From NCBI GenBank assembly GCA_002353285.1, contig DEJJ01000032.1, forward strand, positions 78,295-142,294: 64,000 nucleotides of DNA. Direction: 5' to 3'. Below the pieces are notes generated by a model. That model saw only the letters and a program-made list of their open reading frames with translations, was not told the origin of the DNA and searched no databases. The first letter of the stretch is position 1; each line of letters begins with the position of its first letter. Both the position numbers and the translations under genes were made by a program. The stretch is from Porphyromonadaceae bacterium UBA2751 (GTDB lineage: Bacteria; Bacteroidota; Bacteroidia; Bacteroidales; Muribaculaceae). Below are positions 52,339-62,295 of this stretch, in pieces.

Positions 52339-54084
52339 TTAATCGTTGAGCATGAGGTTGTAAACGATTGTCACGTCGCCAGCAGTGATAGTGCCATCAC
52401 CATCCTGGTCGCCGTTAACCAGAGCACTGTCGTCCTCGTTGAGGAGCCAGTTGTAGAGAGCAGTGATGTCACCAGCGGTAACAACGCCGTCGCCGTCAAC
52501 ATCGCCAGGAACAACTACAGAGCCGCCATCGCCAACGATGATCTTGAACTCGGTGCCTGGGAGAGTGTAAACAACTGTGCCGTTGTTGTTAGGCTCAACG
52601 CTGATGGTAAGGTTGGTGTAGCCACTGTAGCTTACGTTACCTTCCTCATCCTGTTGCATAACATCCTCAGCCTCGATAGACATCCACTCGGGGATATCCT
52701 CAACAGCCCAAGCATCGTAAGTCTCGCTGGCCTTAAGCTCAAGAGTGAACTCGCCACCAGTGGCGGGGATAGTGTACTCGGTAGCTGCGTCGGCTTTAGT
52801 CTCGATGTAAGCCATCTGAGCGTTGATCGAGAGCAGGATATTCACAGGGAGAGATGTATTAGTCTGACCCCAATAGTAACCCATGTGGCATGGAATAATG
52901 CTTGCGTCAACAACCTCGCCGGCAGCATCGTAGAAATACCACATAGAATAACCGTTGCACAAGTTGTAATACAGCGAATTATCGCTGTGTGCATCATCGG
53001 CAACTTGCAGCAAACCCGATAAGACTGGAGTAATTGATGCAATCTCATTAACACCCTCAATTACGATACCGATTTCACCATCGATAAGCAGCCAATCCTC
53101 TTGGGTAATGCCAAGCTCAGGATCCTCTTTCTCAAAGTAGAAGTCAATAGCCATTTCACCAGTATCCTGAACATCTTCGGGGAATTCATAAGTAGATACA
53201 GCAATTGGGTTTTCAGTATCAATAACATTATTCTCAACCCTGCAAACCTTAGCGGTAAGGGTTTGACCAGCTGATGCGTTGCACAAAGCAATAAGCTGGA
53301 TGTGCGAGAAGGTGTAGGGGTGTCCAGGATAGTTGAAATACTGGATGAAGTTAACAATCTTACCATCGGTAGCACCTTCGGGCTTGTAGCCGGAGGGGAG
53401 ATCTGCAAAGAACACGTTAGCATCCTCGGCATAACCAGCACCAAACTGTGTGGACATTACTCTGAGGTAATTAGCGCGTGGTGAGAACTGATACATACCG
53501 GTCATGGTAGTTCCGTCGCCGAGAACGTCGTCCTCAAACTTGCCACCAAATTGCACGGCACCGCTGAAGGCATAGTAGCGTTTAGCCTCATAGTCGGCAT
53601 CGTTGTAGCCATTGGCCATCAGTCGTGGAGAAATCCACCATCCGGGATAGTTGGGGAATGTAGCCACCAAGTCTTTCTGACCCTCTACTATAGTGAGGTT
53701 CTCCTCGTCAAGGCCTGGATTGAAGTAAACCCAGTCGTAGTTATCACTTGCGATACCAACAGAGTTGTTAGTCCAAGTGGTCTCGATGTTGGTGGGAAGC
53801 ATAGCCATGTTGTAGCTGTAGTAAAAGCTCTCTTGAGTGCCAGATCCGTAGTGGAAGTATGCTGAGTAAAATGTGCCCTTAGGGGCGAGATACATGGTGT
53901 CGATACCACTGGTGAAGTCCTTCATCATGCCGGCCTTGCCAGTGTAGATGTCACCCTTTTGAGCTTTCATCTCAACCTTAGCCTCCGATTTTTGTGGCTG
54001 TAGCTTGTGAACCTTCTGCATTGCTGGAGCAGCAAAAGCAGCAACAGTCACAGCTGCGAAAAGAAGAGTAAATAGTTTCTTCAT
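52339..54084 (-). CDS. Secreted protein with BACON-like domain and C-terminal dockerin repeats
   Basis: The protein has 581 residues with a signal peptide of 18 (AAFAAPA). The first about 400 residues are Tyr/Asn/Gly-rich with no recognised fold. Residues about 430-515 look like a BACON-type beta sandwich (TIPATGGEFTLELKASETYDAWAVEDIPEWMSI in outline), often carbohydrate- or mucin-binding. The last about 60 residues hold two dockerin-like calcium loops (DVDGDGVVTAGD and DQDGDGTITAGD). It is transcribed separately from the SusCD operon, behind a strong promoter and a 22-bp-phased repeat array. Confidence 0.82.
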   Translation of the reverse strand: MKKLFTLLFAAVTVAAFAAPAMQKVHKLQPQKSEAKVEMKAQKGDIYTGKAGMMKDFTSGIDTMYLAPKGTFYSAYFHYGSGTQESFYYSYNMAMLPTNIETTWTNNSVGIASDNYDWVYFNPGLDEENLTIVEGQKDLVATFPNYPGWWISPRLMANGYNDADYEAKRYYAFSGAVQFGGKFEDDVLGDGTTMTGMYQFSPRANYLRVMSTQFGAGYAEDANVFFADLPSGYKPEGATDGKIVNFIQYFNYPGHPYTFSHIQLIALCNASAGQTLTAKVCRVENNVIDTENPIAVSTYEFPEDVQDTGEMAIDFYFEKEDPELGITQEDWLLIDGEIGIVIEGVNEIASITPVLSGLLQVADDAHSDNSLYYNLCNGYSMWYFYDAAGEVVDASIIPCHMGYYWGQTNTSLPVNILLSINAQMAYIETKADAATEYTIPATGGEFTLELKASETYDAWAVEDIPEWMSIEAEDVMQQDEEGNVSYSGYTNLTISVEPNNNGTVVYTLPGTEFKIIVGDGGSVVVPGDVDGDGVVTAGDITALYNWLLNEDDSALVNGDQDGDGTITAGDVTIVYNLMLND

Positions 54085-54177
54085 GATTTTAATTGAGTTT
54101 TGTTAGTTAATAAATTAATGAATTATAATCTCTAAAATTTGATAGTATTAGCTTTAATGTGTATTATATAGAATGTG

Positions 54178-54208
54178 CAAATTTAATATAAAAAATCAAG
54201 ACAAACAA
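54178..54208 (-). promoter_or_regulatory. Promoter of the BACON/dockerin protein gene
   Basis: On the minus strand, TTG (54208-54206), 20 bp and TAAATTTG (54185-54178) are present; the leader is about 87 nt. Confidence 0.75.
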
Positions 54209-54255
54209 GATTTTTCGCTAATTTCTTATAAAAATAACTCTCCCTCTGAAAATAA

Positions 54256-54333
54256 TCAAACAACGATAATATAGTAATCAAACAACGATGGCACTGTGTT
54301 CAAACAACAAGGACAACATAGTCAAACAAATGA
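54256..54333. repeat. Four direct repeats at exact 22-bp intervals upstream of the BACON/dockerin gene
   Basis: TCAAACAACGAT at 54256 and 54278, TCAAACAACAAG at 54300 and TCAAACAAATGA at 54322 recur at exactly 22 bp; the rest of each unit varies. They lie about 85-160 bp upstream of the predicted transcription start and look like sites for a regulator binding on one face of the DNA. Together with the promoter and a terminator this accounts for the 318-bp gap. Confidence 0.75.
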
Positions 54334-54363
54334 GTGGCGGTCGCTTAGGTTAGCGGCCGCCAC
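54334..54363 (-). terminator. Terminator of the SusCD operon
   Basis: On the minus strand GTGGCGGCCGCT and AGCGACCGCCAC form a 12-bp stem with one wobble and a short loop, 38 bp past the DUF4302 stop codon. The following sequence is only moderately T-rich. Confidence 0.65.
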
Positions 54364-54401
54364 TACAGTGGTAAGCGTTTATCCTTTAAAGGATTATTAT
54401 T

Positions 54402-55787
54402 TTACAAAGACGCTGTTTCAAACTTGAGTACCACAAAGTTGTTAGGATTGCTCTTGCTCTTCATTGTCATTGGGTTAGACACCATCATGTTGGTGGCACT
54501 AAGTTCATATTCGCCAGTGCAAATCAAGTCGACCATAGCCCTGAGGCTTGGGAACCATCCATATACCTTACTACCGTTGGTGTCGAAGGCGTTATCGGCA
54601 TTGGGGTCGAACGAGAACTTGATAGTGTGGTCGTCCACAATCTCATGGTTGACATAGATGCTACCATAGTTGTTACCGGTGTGGAACCTGAAGTAGAGAC
54701 GATACTTAGCCTTGTTGTTGTCGTAGCCCAACTGTAGCCACTGGAACTTGTAGTTAAGTGGCTTATTGTTGACCTTGGTGGTTTTAGCCTCGTCAACAAT
54801 CTGATTGAAGAGTGTGAGGAAGTCGCCACCCATCTCACCATCCACTTTACTTAAATTCCAGCCTAATTGCTTCTGATGGAAGAGGTCGGCAAGAGCAGGA
54901 CCCTTGATGGTGGTCTTGCCGTCCTCGGTGCACAGGAGAGTGCCGTCGGGCTGAATCTCAAAGCTCTGAGCAGCCACATCATTCTCGTCATACTCATGCA
55001 AGAAGTCAAGTGGCTCCATGAAGTGAACACCATGAGTTGTAAAGATAGCGTTCATGTGCTCACCGTTGTCGAGCAACGAGCCACCCTCGGGATAGAAGCT
55101 CCAGAACATAGAGTTGATGGGGCCACCGTCGCCGTTGCAGATGTAGCGCTTGCCACTTGCAGTGGTGAGCACATAATCGTTGACACGGTTGTTGAACGTG
55201 GCATTAAGCACACTGGTGAGGTTGGTAAAGTAGGACTCGTCGGTCTCGGCCTCGGCAGTCGAAAGACGTCGCATGATAATAGTGATGGCAGTCTTCTTGC
55301 CACGTAGCTTAACCTCGTTCTCGGACGAGCCTACGATAATAAACTCATAGTCGCCCTCGTGTCCCTTGCCATAGGTGCTTGAACTGGTGCCAGCAGTACC
55401 TAATTCCAATGAAGGGTCGGAGAAGACATGGAAAGCTTTATTATAGGTGTTGAACGAAAGCACAGGACCATAATCGCTCACCACTTCCCACAACGACCTG
55501 TCGGTGATGAAAGCTCCACCGTTGACCTGACTGTTCTTAGTAGAAATGTCGACAGTGCCATCATTGTGGAAAGTCATAATGTAGTTGTAGCCCGGCTCGC
55601 CAGCGCTGCAGAAATATTGCATGAGCCAGCGTCCGCCCTCGGCCTGAAACATCTCGGTGTAACTTTTCACGGCTTTATCCATGCGTGCAGCAGGGCTATC
55701 GTCGAAAATGTCTTCGACCTCGCTTGGAGCACAACTCGCCAGTGACAGGGTGAGGATAAAAGCCGAAATATAAAATATTTTCTTCAT
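54402..55787 (-). CDS. DUF4302 family lipoprotein
   Basis: The protein has 461 residues. The lipobox LSLASC places the lipid cysteine near residue 19. The start of the mature domain (SPAARMDKAVKSYTEMFQAEGGRWLMQYFC) and the following strands (YNYIMTFHNDGTVDISTKN) match DUF4302. Further on, paired Trp/Tyr-rich strands suggest a two-domain beta protein. DUF4302 genes typically follow a SusD gene and a Peptidase_Mx1 gene, as here. It is probably a surface-exposed ligand-binding partner. Last gene of the operon. Confidence 0.88.
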   Translation of the reverse strand: MKKIFYISAFILTLSLASCAPSEVEDIFDDSPAARMDKAVKSYTEMFQAEGGRWLMQYFCSAGEPGYNYIMTFHNDGTVDISTKNSQVNGGAFITDRSLWEVVSDYGPVLSFNTYNKAFHVFSDPSLELGTAGTSSSTYGKGHEGDYEFIIVGSSENEVKLRGKKTAITIIMRRLSTAEAETDESYFTNLTSVLNATFNNRVNDYVLTTASGKRYICNGDGGPINSMFWSFYPEGGSLLDNGEHMNAIFTTHGVHFMEPLDFLHEYDENDVAAQSFEIQPDGTLLCTEDGKTTIKGPALADLFHQKQLGWNLSKVDGEMGGDFLTLFNQIVDEAKTTKVNNKPLNYKFQWLQLGYDNNKAKYRLYFRFHTGNNYGSIYVNHEIVDDHTIKFSFDPNADNAFDTNGSKVYGWFPSLRAMVDLICTGEYELSATNMMVSNPMTMKSKSNPNNFVVLKFETASL

Positions 55788-55816
55788 AATATATTAATGT
55801 ATATTAAGATTAAACA

Positions 55817-57103
55817 TTATTGACCCAGAACAACCTGCTGGCGAAGCTCTTCAAGCTTGGCTGCAGTGAAATCATGGATACGGGCTTGAACCACAGTGCG
55901 CAACTGATCGAGGTCGATGCCCCACTCCTCGCGGAACCAGTCGCGGCACAACTGAATCTTGGTCTCCAAAACATCGGCACCCTTTACATTATCCTCGTCC
56001 TCAACTGCATAAACGACAACGGGGATTTGGTTGCCATCCTTGTCGAGCAAGAAGCCATTAGCGTCGGTCACGTTACCATCGAGGTCGTACCACTTGCCAT
56101 CCTCGCCCATAACAGGCTTGTTGTTCTGCAATCGACCACGCTGGCGCAGAGTCTTGTGGATATAGGTTCCATTCTCGAGCTGCTGCACGAGATTAGCTCT
56201 TACGTAAGTGAGAGTGCTCTCGCCATTATCGTCAACGGGATTGTTGTTGGGATAGTAATAGTAGCAGAAATACTCAACCCATTCATCGCTCGACTCATTC
56301 TCACTGTTGGTAGCCCAACCGCGAGCTGCGTCATCCTTGATAGCAGCCCACTCGGCATCGGACATAGTGATGTAGCAAGCGATGGTCTCGGCAAAGTCCT
56401 CGCGCAGAGCGCTTGAGGCATAAGGAGTGACAAAACCAAGAGAATGAACCTTTTGTGCGTTCTTCTTCTCCCAATTCATGCCCTCGTAATGACCAGCCGA
56501 AATAATGCGGAACTCGGTGGGGATAGACTTGGTTTGGTGCAAGATGTGAGCAAACTCATGGTGCATGGTGTGGAAGTACTCATCGTTGAGCACATTAACC
56601 AGTTGCTCGGGATTGTTGACATAATTGCCAAGTCGGTTCACATTAAGCAAAGTGACCTTGATACCACCCTCGGCAAGACCCACTTCAATGGTTCTTGAGA
56701 CAGGGTTGATAGCTGGAGAGCCCACAAGCATGATGATGCGTGGACCATACATCTTCAAGAACTCCTTGCTGCCAGTCACCTCCTCATAGACATCAAACCA
56801 CATGTACTTGGTGAGCACGGCCAGGTCGATGGAGTTGCTGAGAGTAGCTGGCTGAAGGTTATAGTTCATATTGGTCTCGTTGTCCTGAAGCCTGTACTGG
56901 AACTCCAGGTTATATTCGTCGAGATAGTTCTCCTTAAGCCACTTGTCGAACTCATAAGTGTAGCTATTGGGGTCGATTTCCTCGGTAACGTCGGGGAAGA
57001 TGGTATCACCCAGTTTCTTCTCACCGCACGAGGTTAGCGACATCGCCGCCATAGCCACCAGTGCCAACGCACTTAAATATTTAAAATAATTTTTCATAAT
57101 CAT
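55817..57103 (-). CDS. Putative zinc metallopeptidase lipoprotein (Peptidase_Mx1 family)
   Basis: The protein has 428 residues (the ATG at 57097 is equally possible). The lipobox MSLTSC has Cys26. The zinc site H182-E-F-A-H186 (in HTMHHEFAHILHQ) is followed about 50 residues on by DFAETIACY, which may give the third ligand. Such proteins are encoded with SusC/SusD pairs and may trim proteins or glycoproteins at the cell surface. The C-terminal half contains a run of Asp-rich DLDGNVTDANGFLLDKDGN-like turns. It is 16 bp after susD. Confidence 0.9.
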   Translation of the reverse strand: MIMKNYFKYLSALALVAMAAMSLTSCGEKKLGDTIFPDVTEEIDPNSYTYEFDKWLKENYLDEYNLEFQYRLQDNETNMNYNLQPATLSNSIDLAVLTKYMWFDVYEEVTGSKEFLKMYGPRIIMLVGSPAINPVSRTIEVGLAEGGIKVTLLNVNRLGNYVNNPEQLVNVLNDEYFHTMHHEFAHILHQTKSIPTEFRIISAGHYEGMNWEKKNAQKVHSLGFVTPYASSALREDFAETIACYITMSDAEWAAIKDDAARGWATNSENESSDEWVEYFCYYYYPNNNPVDDNGESTLTYVRANLVQQLENGTYIHKTLRQRGRLQNNKPVMGEDGKWYDLDGNVTDANGFLLDKDGNQIPVVVYAVEDEDNVKGADVLETKIQLCRDWFREEWGIDLDQLRTVVQARIHDFTAAKLEELRQQVVLGQ

Positions 57104-57119
57104 AATTCTGATTTATTAA

Positions 57120-58889
57120 TTATTCATCACTAGCAGGTGGTACCACAGCTTTCTTAAAGCTTGAAGAGCCCTTCGTGACCACTTGCGGACGCACGTTAGG
57201 TTCAATACCAGCTGCTATAACCTCATTAGGAATTTGAAGAGCCAGGCGCTTATCGAGTTCGCCAGCAGCAATGTTAGGATTAAGAGTTACCACAAGCGCA
57301 TCCTTGCCAATGGTGTGGCTGTAAGAGATGCCATAGCGCTTGATGTCGAACCAGCGCATGCCACGGAACATAAACTCGATGCGGCGGAAGTGCTGAACGC
57401 ACTGCAGGTAAGGATTGATTTCGGGGCTGTTGTGGTACTGAGCACTTGGGCACACGATGTCGATGTGCAAAGGCTTAGCAATACCAAAGTAGAGAGAGTC
57501 GAGATACTTGGCGCCCAAAACCTCACGACGCTCAGGACGGCTGTTGTTAACGTATTTCTGCTCAGCTGTTGTGTAGAAATCCCAAACAACTTCCTTGCTC
57601 CATGGTTTCAAGCTACTTGTGCTGTTCTTGGTGTTGCGACGAGCAGCTTCCCACACGCCCAAGTCGGCCACAGCGCCGTCGATGTCGCCCAGGAACAACT
57701 TAGCCTCGGCACGGTTGAGGAGAGCCTCCTCGCCAGTGAACTCGCAAAGCACCTGATGAGCATAGCCGATGCCAGCCACCTTGTCGGTGTTCTCAAATTG
57801 CTCACCCACTGGAGCACCCCACCACAGTCCATAGTCTTGGTTACCACCGGCAACGAACATACCGCAGCCATTGTAGCATGGATGCACACCATTCCAAGTG
57901 GGGCCTTTACCGTCCCACAGAGTGGCTTTCATGGCCTCACGGTTGCAAGCATAGCGGTTGCCACCGGTGAGGTGACGGCGATAGGTTGAATAAGTGGGCA
58001 TAATCAAGAAATTCCTCATGTGGGCTGGGTTAGCATAGTAACGGTTGTAGTCATCGTCGTAGACCAGCTCATCACTGTGAGCCCAGATGTCGGTCATGTA
58101 AGGCATTGGGTCGACATCGGCGCCACCAAAGGCAGCGTTGGCACAGTCGAGCACTTTCTGATAGTCGCGCTTGAAGAGATAGAAACGCGAAGCGAAGGTG
58201 TTAGCAGCCTGCTTGTTGAAGTGATATTTGGGCTGCTCATAGAAAGCGTCATTAATCAGAGGCAGACCATCCTCGATGTCCTTCTCGATCATGGCATAAG
58301 TGTCGGCCAGAGTGCCACGCTCATAGTGAGGCTTCACAGTGGTCTCAGGCTTAGTCATGTAGGGGATGCCAGGATCCTGCTTGCTCAATTCTGGGCCACG
58401 ATAGGGCATGCAGAAGATGTTAGCAAGCATGAAGTGGCAGTAAGCACGGTCGATGAGAGCCTCGCCCTTAACGGCACTTAGTTTCTCGGAAGTTTCGCCA
58501 TTGGCCTCAAACTCCTCGACTTTTTCGAGAACCTGATTGCAGGTGGCAATAGCGAGGTAGTAACCTTCCCACGAGCCTGAGGGGGTGTCGGAGCCTGACG
58601 AAGTGCGAATGTCTTCGAAGGCGAAGGCCTCGTCGTCGTTGCGGTCGTAGGACGACAGGTTGAAACGCACACCATCAACGCCAGGCGAATTATTGTCGAT
58701 AAAGTTATCGGTGGATATTTCGCAGAATGGCACGTAGCTATATTCTGGATAGGCACTGGTCATCAACATGCGCAGCTGCTCGGTGTTGGTGAGAGTCACG
58801 CGGGTGTCGCTAGGCTTGTCGAGGAAGTCGCTACACGACGACATTCCCAGCAGTGCCACGCCAGCCAATATATAATATCTTAATTTCAT
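57120..58889 (-). CDS. susD: RagB/SusD family nutrient-uptake lipoprotein
   Basis: The protein has 589 residues. Signal peptide and lipobox LGMSSC place the lipid Cys near residue 19. The N-terminal SusD segment has DFLDKPSDTRVTLTN and the characteristic helical TPR-like framework. The C-terminal SusD region includes RRIEFMFRGMRWFDIKRYGI (the common FxGxRWFDLxR motif). It forms the lid over the SusC barrel and binds the substrate, here probably peptide or glycoprotein given the peptidase downstream. Confidence 0.94.
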   Translation of the reverse strand: MKLRYYILAGVALLGMSSCSDFLDKPSDTRVTLTNTEQLRMLMTSAYPEYSYVPFCEISTDNFIDNNSPGVDGVRFNLSSYDRNDDEAFAFEDIRTSSGSDTPSGSWEGYYLAIATCNQVLEKVEEFEANGETSEKLSAVKGEALIDRAYCHFMLANIFCMPYRGPELSKQDPGIPYMTKPETTVKPHYERGTLADTYAMIEKDIEDGLPLINDAFYEQPKYHFNKQAANTFASRFYLFKRDYQKVLDCANAAFGGADVDPMPYMTDIWAHSDELVYDDDYNRYYANPAHMRNFLIMPTYSTYRRHLTGGNRYACNREAMKATLWDGKGPTWNGVHPCYNGCGMFVAGGNQDYGLWWGAPVGEQFENTDKVAGIGYAHQVLCEFTGEEALLNRAEAKLFLGDIDGAVADLGVWEAARRNTKNSTSSLKPWSKEVVWDFYTTAEQKYVNNSRPERREVLGAKYLDSLYFGIAKPLHIDIVCPSAQYHNSPEINPYLQCVQHFRRIEFMFRGMRWFDIKRYGISYSHTIGKDALVVTLNPNIAAGELDKRLALQIPNEVIAAGIEPNVRPQVVTKGSSSFKKAVVPPASDE

Positions 58890-58920
58890 AGTTTTATATA
58901 TTTTAAAAACATTATATTAA

Positions 58921-61900
58921 TTAAAGACCAAAGCGCACGGTAAGAGTGAACTGCTTGGGGCTTGGTGCAGCCACACCACCAGCATTGAAGAACTCAGGAT
59001 CTTGTCCGTTGAGTTTCTTATCGGCATAGAGCAGGCACAGGTTGGTGGTGCTGAGCTTAACCGATGCATTGTTGAGGCGGAGAGCCTTAAGAACCTTAGC
59101 AGGAATGTCGTAGGTGAGCGACACCTCTTTCAGGCGGATGAAGCCACCGTTGGCAATACGAGCTGTACTATAGTTGTAAGAGCTATAGGCAATACCTAAT
59201 CTTTCACCATAGACATTGTTCCAAGTCATGTACTGACGAGTAGACACAATTGCAGGGATGTCGGTGTGAGCCTCATCGCCTGGCACAACCCAGCGGTTCT
59301 TCATGTCGCGGCTGTTGGCAGTCATGTCGCCGTAAGCGTAAGAGAAGTCGGCGGGCAAGCGCAGCTTGTTACCAAACGAGTAGGTCAAGAACACATTCAG
59401 GTGGAATCCCTTCCAGCTGAAGTTGTTGCCCAGACCACCGGTGTAGATAGGATCAACTGGACCTTCGTACTTAAGGAAGTCGAGGTTGTCGAACTGCTGG
59501 AAGTAGATGCCAGCAACAGTGACGTCGCCATTCTCATCGTAGAATGTGGGTAGACCCTCATCGTTCAGGCCAGCGAATGGGATAGAGAAGATGGCACGCA
59601 CGGGATAGCCCTGGAGGGCATAACCAGTACCTGGCACGAGGTCGATGATTCGGCTACGTGACAAGAGGTCGGTAATCTTGTTCTTGGCATAAGAGAATGT
59701 GAAGTCGGTGCTCCACTCAAAGTCGCCAGGCTTAACAGCCTCGAAGTTGCGGGTAGAGAGAGTGAACTCAACACCGTGTGATGACATCGAAGCCACATTA
59801 GCATACTTGTGAGTGACACCACCCACGCCCTCGGTGTAAACACCACCAATCAGGTCGTAGTTGTTACGCTTGTACCAGTCGAAGACGAGGTTGATGCGGT
59901 TGTGGTAGAAACCAAGGTCAACACCAACGTCAAACTCGTGCTTCTTCTCATAGGTGAGCTCCTCGTTGGCGATGTTGCTCAAGTAGAGGTTCATCTCAGC
60001 ATCCTCGGGGAGCAATCTCCAAGGCTTTGAAGGATAGTAGATAGGAAGTGCGTTTGACACACTAGCAGGACCAGCATCGGCGGTCAGTGAGTAAGACAGA
60101 CGAAGCTTAGCATAGGTCCAGATGCCATTCTGGTTGAATGCTGCATCGCGGAAGAAGCTCTCCTCGCTTGCATTCCAAGCACCCGAAACGTTCCAAGTGG
60201 GGAGCCAGCGGCTCTTCTTGGCCTTACCGAGCTTGTTAGAACCCTCATAACGGAAGGTACCGGTGAGGATGTAGCGGCCAGCGTAAGAGTAGCTACCCAT
60301 AGCGTAGTAGGCCATGTTGCGGCCGTAGCGCCAAGCCTCGCTGTAGTAGTTGTGGTTCTCCTCAACTTGCTGCTTGAAGAGGTTCTTGTCAAGGAAAGGA
60401 ATGTTACCATTCTCGTAAACGATACCCCATCCCTCGAAGCTCTCGGCATGACGCTCAATCTTACTAAGCTCCCAACCAGCGAGCAAGTTGATCAAGTGCA
60501 CGTCGTTGAAGCTCTTGTTATATTGTGCTTGGGTACGCAGGTCGAACTGCGACATAGCGTTCACATCGTGATAAAGGATACCACCCTTGGGAAGCACTGT
60601 TACAGGAAGAGCACCAGCCACATCGGGGTCGGTATAGAGGTAAGTGTTGGCATCACGGATTGAAGCATTCTCTGGGTCGATACCAGCACGATAGGCGTTG
60701 GCCTGGTTAGAGTTGTCCTTCACATAGTGGTTGGTAGTACTGCTGTTGAAGCGGTAAGAAGCCAATCCCTTAAGTTCAAGACCCTTGATGGGTTTCCAAG
60801 TGATTTCACCCTGGAACTTGAGGTCGGTAACACCGAGGTCGATGTAGTTCTGCTCGAGCTCTTGGAAGATGTTGAACGAAGTGTAGTTGCGAGTGTAAAT
60901 AGCATTTGGGTCGGCAGTACGTGAGGTGTTCAAGGCGTAGCTGTAGGGGTTGATATCGAAGCTGCGGCTGTACACACCGTTAACCACGTCGACGTCCTGA
61001 CTCAGAGTACCAGGAGCGCGCTGCTTGCGGTAGCTATCGCTGGTCAACAACTTGATGGTCAAAGTCTTCGACAGGTCGTAGCTGGCGTTAGCGTTGAAGG
61101 TGTAACGAGTAACCTCGCTCTGCTTGGTCCATCCTGGGTCGTACATGATAGAAGCCGAGGTGTAGAACCTAGCCTTGTCGGTACCACCTGAAATAGAGAT
61201 AGCGTGGTTCTGCGAAACGTTGCTGTTAAACAACAGGTCGAACCAGTCGGTGTTACGGAACTCAGCTTCACGCAGATAAGCGTTACGTGCAGCCTGGGTG
61301 TTTTCCAGACCGAAACCAGTTGCTGGGTTGTACTGGTCCATGAGCTTGTACATGGTACCATAGATACCCGAACTTGACGAGTTGGCAAGACTTGCAAAGC
61401 TCAACCATCCCTTCGACTCAAGCTCCTTGTAGATGCCCATCTGCTCCTGCGAGTTACTGATGTTGAACTCACTGTAACGGGGCTTCAAGCGATAGGTGAA
61501 CTCGCCGGTGTAGTTGATGCTGGCAGATCCCGAGCGACCTTGCTTGGTGGTAACGACAATCACACCAGCCATGGCGCGAGCACCATAGATTGATGTTGCC
61601 GAACCGTCCTTAAGGATTTGGAAGCTCTCGATATCGTCGGCGTTGATACCAGCAATGGCACTTGCGATAAGAGTTGTGGCGTCACCACTCGAGAGTGCGT
61701 CGGCATCGAGCTCAACGTTGTCCTCGAGAATCACACCGTCAACTACCCACAGTGGCTTGCTGCTACCGTAGATTGAGGTAGCACCACGCACGCGAATCTT
61801 GGGAGCGGTACCAAAGGTACCCGACACGTTTTGCACACTCACACCTGCGGCACGTCCCTCGAGGGCACGCGACACGTCGGCCACACCATCGAGCTTAGCC

Positions 61901-62295
61901 TTGTCGGCCTTGATGCTTGATGTTGCACCGGTAAAGAGGCGCTTGTCTACGTTTTGATAACCTGTTACAACCACTTCCTTGAGAGTAGTCTTCTCGTCGG
62001 GGGTCAAAACAATCTTCATCTCACCCTGGGTGACCTGCACATCGGCATCGGCAAGACCCATGTACTTCACTATGATGTGGCTCTTGTAAGAGGGCACAGT
62101 GATGGTAAACTTTCCGTCAAAGTCAGTAGCTGTACCATTAGTGGGTTTTGCTTTTTCCGATACATGAGCACCAATAACGGGTTCATTGTCCTCGGCCGAA
62201 ATAACGACACCCGTAACCTTAACCTGAGCTGAGGCTCCGAGCGATAACAATATTGCAGCCGTTAGCAATAAAAGTTTTTTAAGACTCATAAGCAT
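58921..62295 (-). CDS. susC: SusC/RagA family TonB-linked outer-membrane protein
   Basis: The protein has 1124 residues (ATG at 62289 is an alternative start). A signal peptide of about 24 (GASAQV) is followed by the CarboxypepD-regulatory-like domain (KVTGVVISAEDNEPVIGAHV, 25-100). Next come the SusC linker LKEVVVTGYQNVDKRLFTGA, the plug with IESFQILKDGSATSIYGARAMAGVIVVTTKQG, and a long barrel ending TLTVRFGL. It transports the SusD-bound substrate across the outer membrane with TonB energy. First gene of the four-gene operon. No clear housekeeping promoter is found in the 420 bp upstream. Confidence 0.95.
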   Translation of the reverse strand: MLMSLKKLLLLTAAILLSLGASAQVKVTGVVISAEDNEPVIGAHVSEKAKPTNGTATDFDGKFTITVPSYKSHIIVKYMGLADADVQVTQGEMKIVLTPDEKTTLKEVVVTGYQNVDKRLFTGATSSIKADKAKLDGVADVSRALEGRAAGVSVQNVSGTFGTAPKIRVRGATSIYGSSKPLWVVDGVILEDNVELDADALSSGDATTLIASAIAGINADDIESFQILKDGSATSIYGARAMAGVIVVTTKQGRSGSASINYTGEFTYRLKPRYSEFNISNSQEQMGIYKELESKGWLSFASLANSSSSGIYGTMYKLMDQYNPATGFGLENTQAARNAYLREAEFRNTDWFDLLFNSNVSQNHAISISGGTDKARFYTSASIMYDPGWTKQSEVTRYTFNANASYDLSKTLTIKLLTSDSYRKQRAPGTLSQDVDVVNGVYSRSFDINPYSYALNTSRTADPNAIYTRNYTSFNIFQELEQNYIDLGVTDLKFQGEITWKPIKGLELKGLASYRFNSSTTNHYVKDNSNQANAYRAGIDPENASIRDANTYLYTDPDVAGALPVTVLPKGGILYHDVNAMSQFDLRTQAQYNKSFNDVHLINLLAGWELSKIERHAESFEGWGIVYENGNIPFLDKNLFKQQVEENHNYYSEAWRYGRNMAYYAMGSYSYAGRYILTGTFRYEGSNKLGKAKKSRWLPTWNVSGAWNASEESFFRDAAFNQNGIWTYAKLRLSYSLTADAGPASVSNALPIYYPSKPWRLLPEDAEMNLYLSNIANEELTYEKKHEFDVGVDLGFYHNRINLVFDWYKRNNYDLIGGVYTEGVGGVTHKYANVASMSSHGVEFTLSTRNFEAVKPGDFEWSTDFTFSYAKNKITDLLSRSRIIDLVPGTGYALQGYPVRAIFSIPFAGLNDEGLPTFYDENGDVTVAGIYFQQFDNLDFLKYEGPVDPIYTGGLGNNFSWKGFHLNVFLTYSFGNKLRLPADFSYAYGDMTANSRDMKNRWVVPGDEAHTDIPAIVSTRQYMTWNNVYGERLGIAYSSYNYSTARIANGGFIRLKEVSLTYDIPAKVLKALRLNNASVKLSTTNLCLLYADKKLNGQDPEFFNAGGVAAPSPKQFTLTVRFGL

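Noticed and set aside
54256..54333. Possible CRISPR array (regular 22-bp spacing)
   Set aside because: Only 8-12 bases are conserved per unit and the intervening 10-14 bases are too short for spacers. No cas gene is near.
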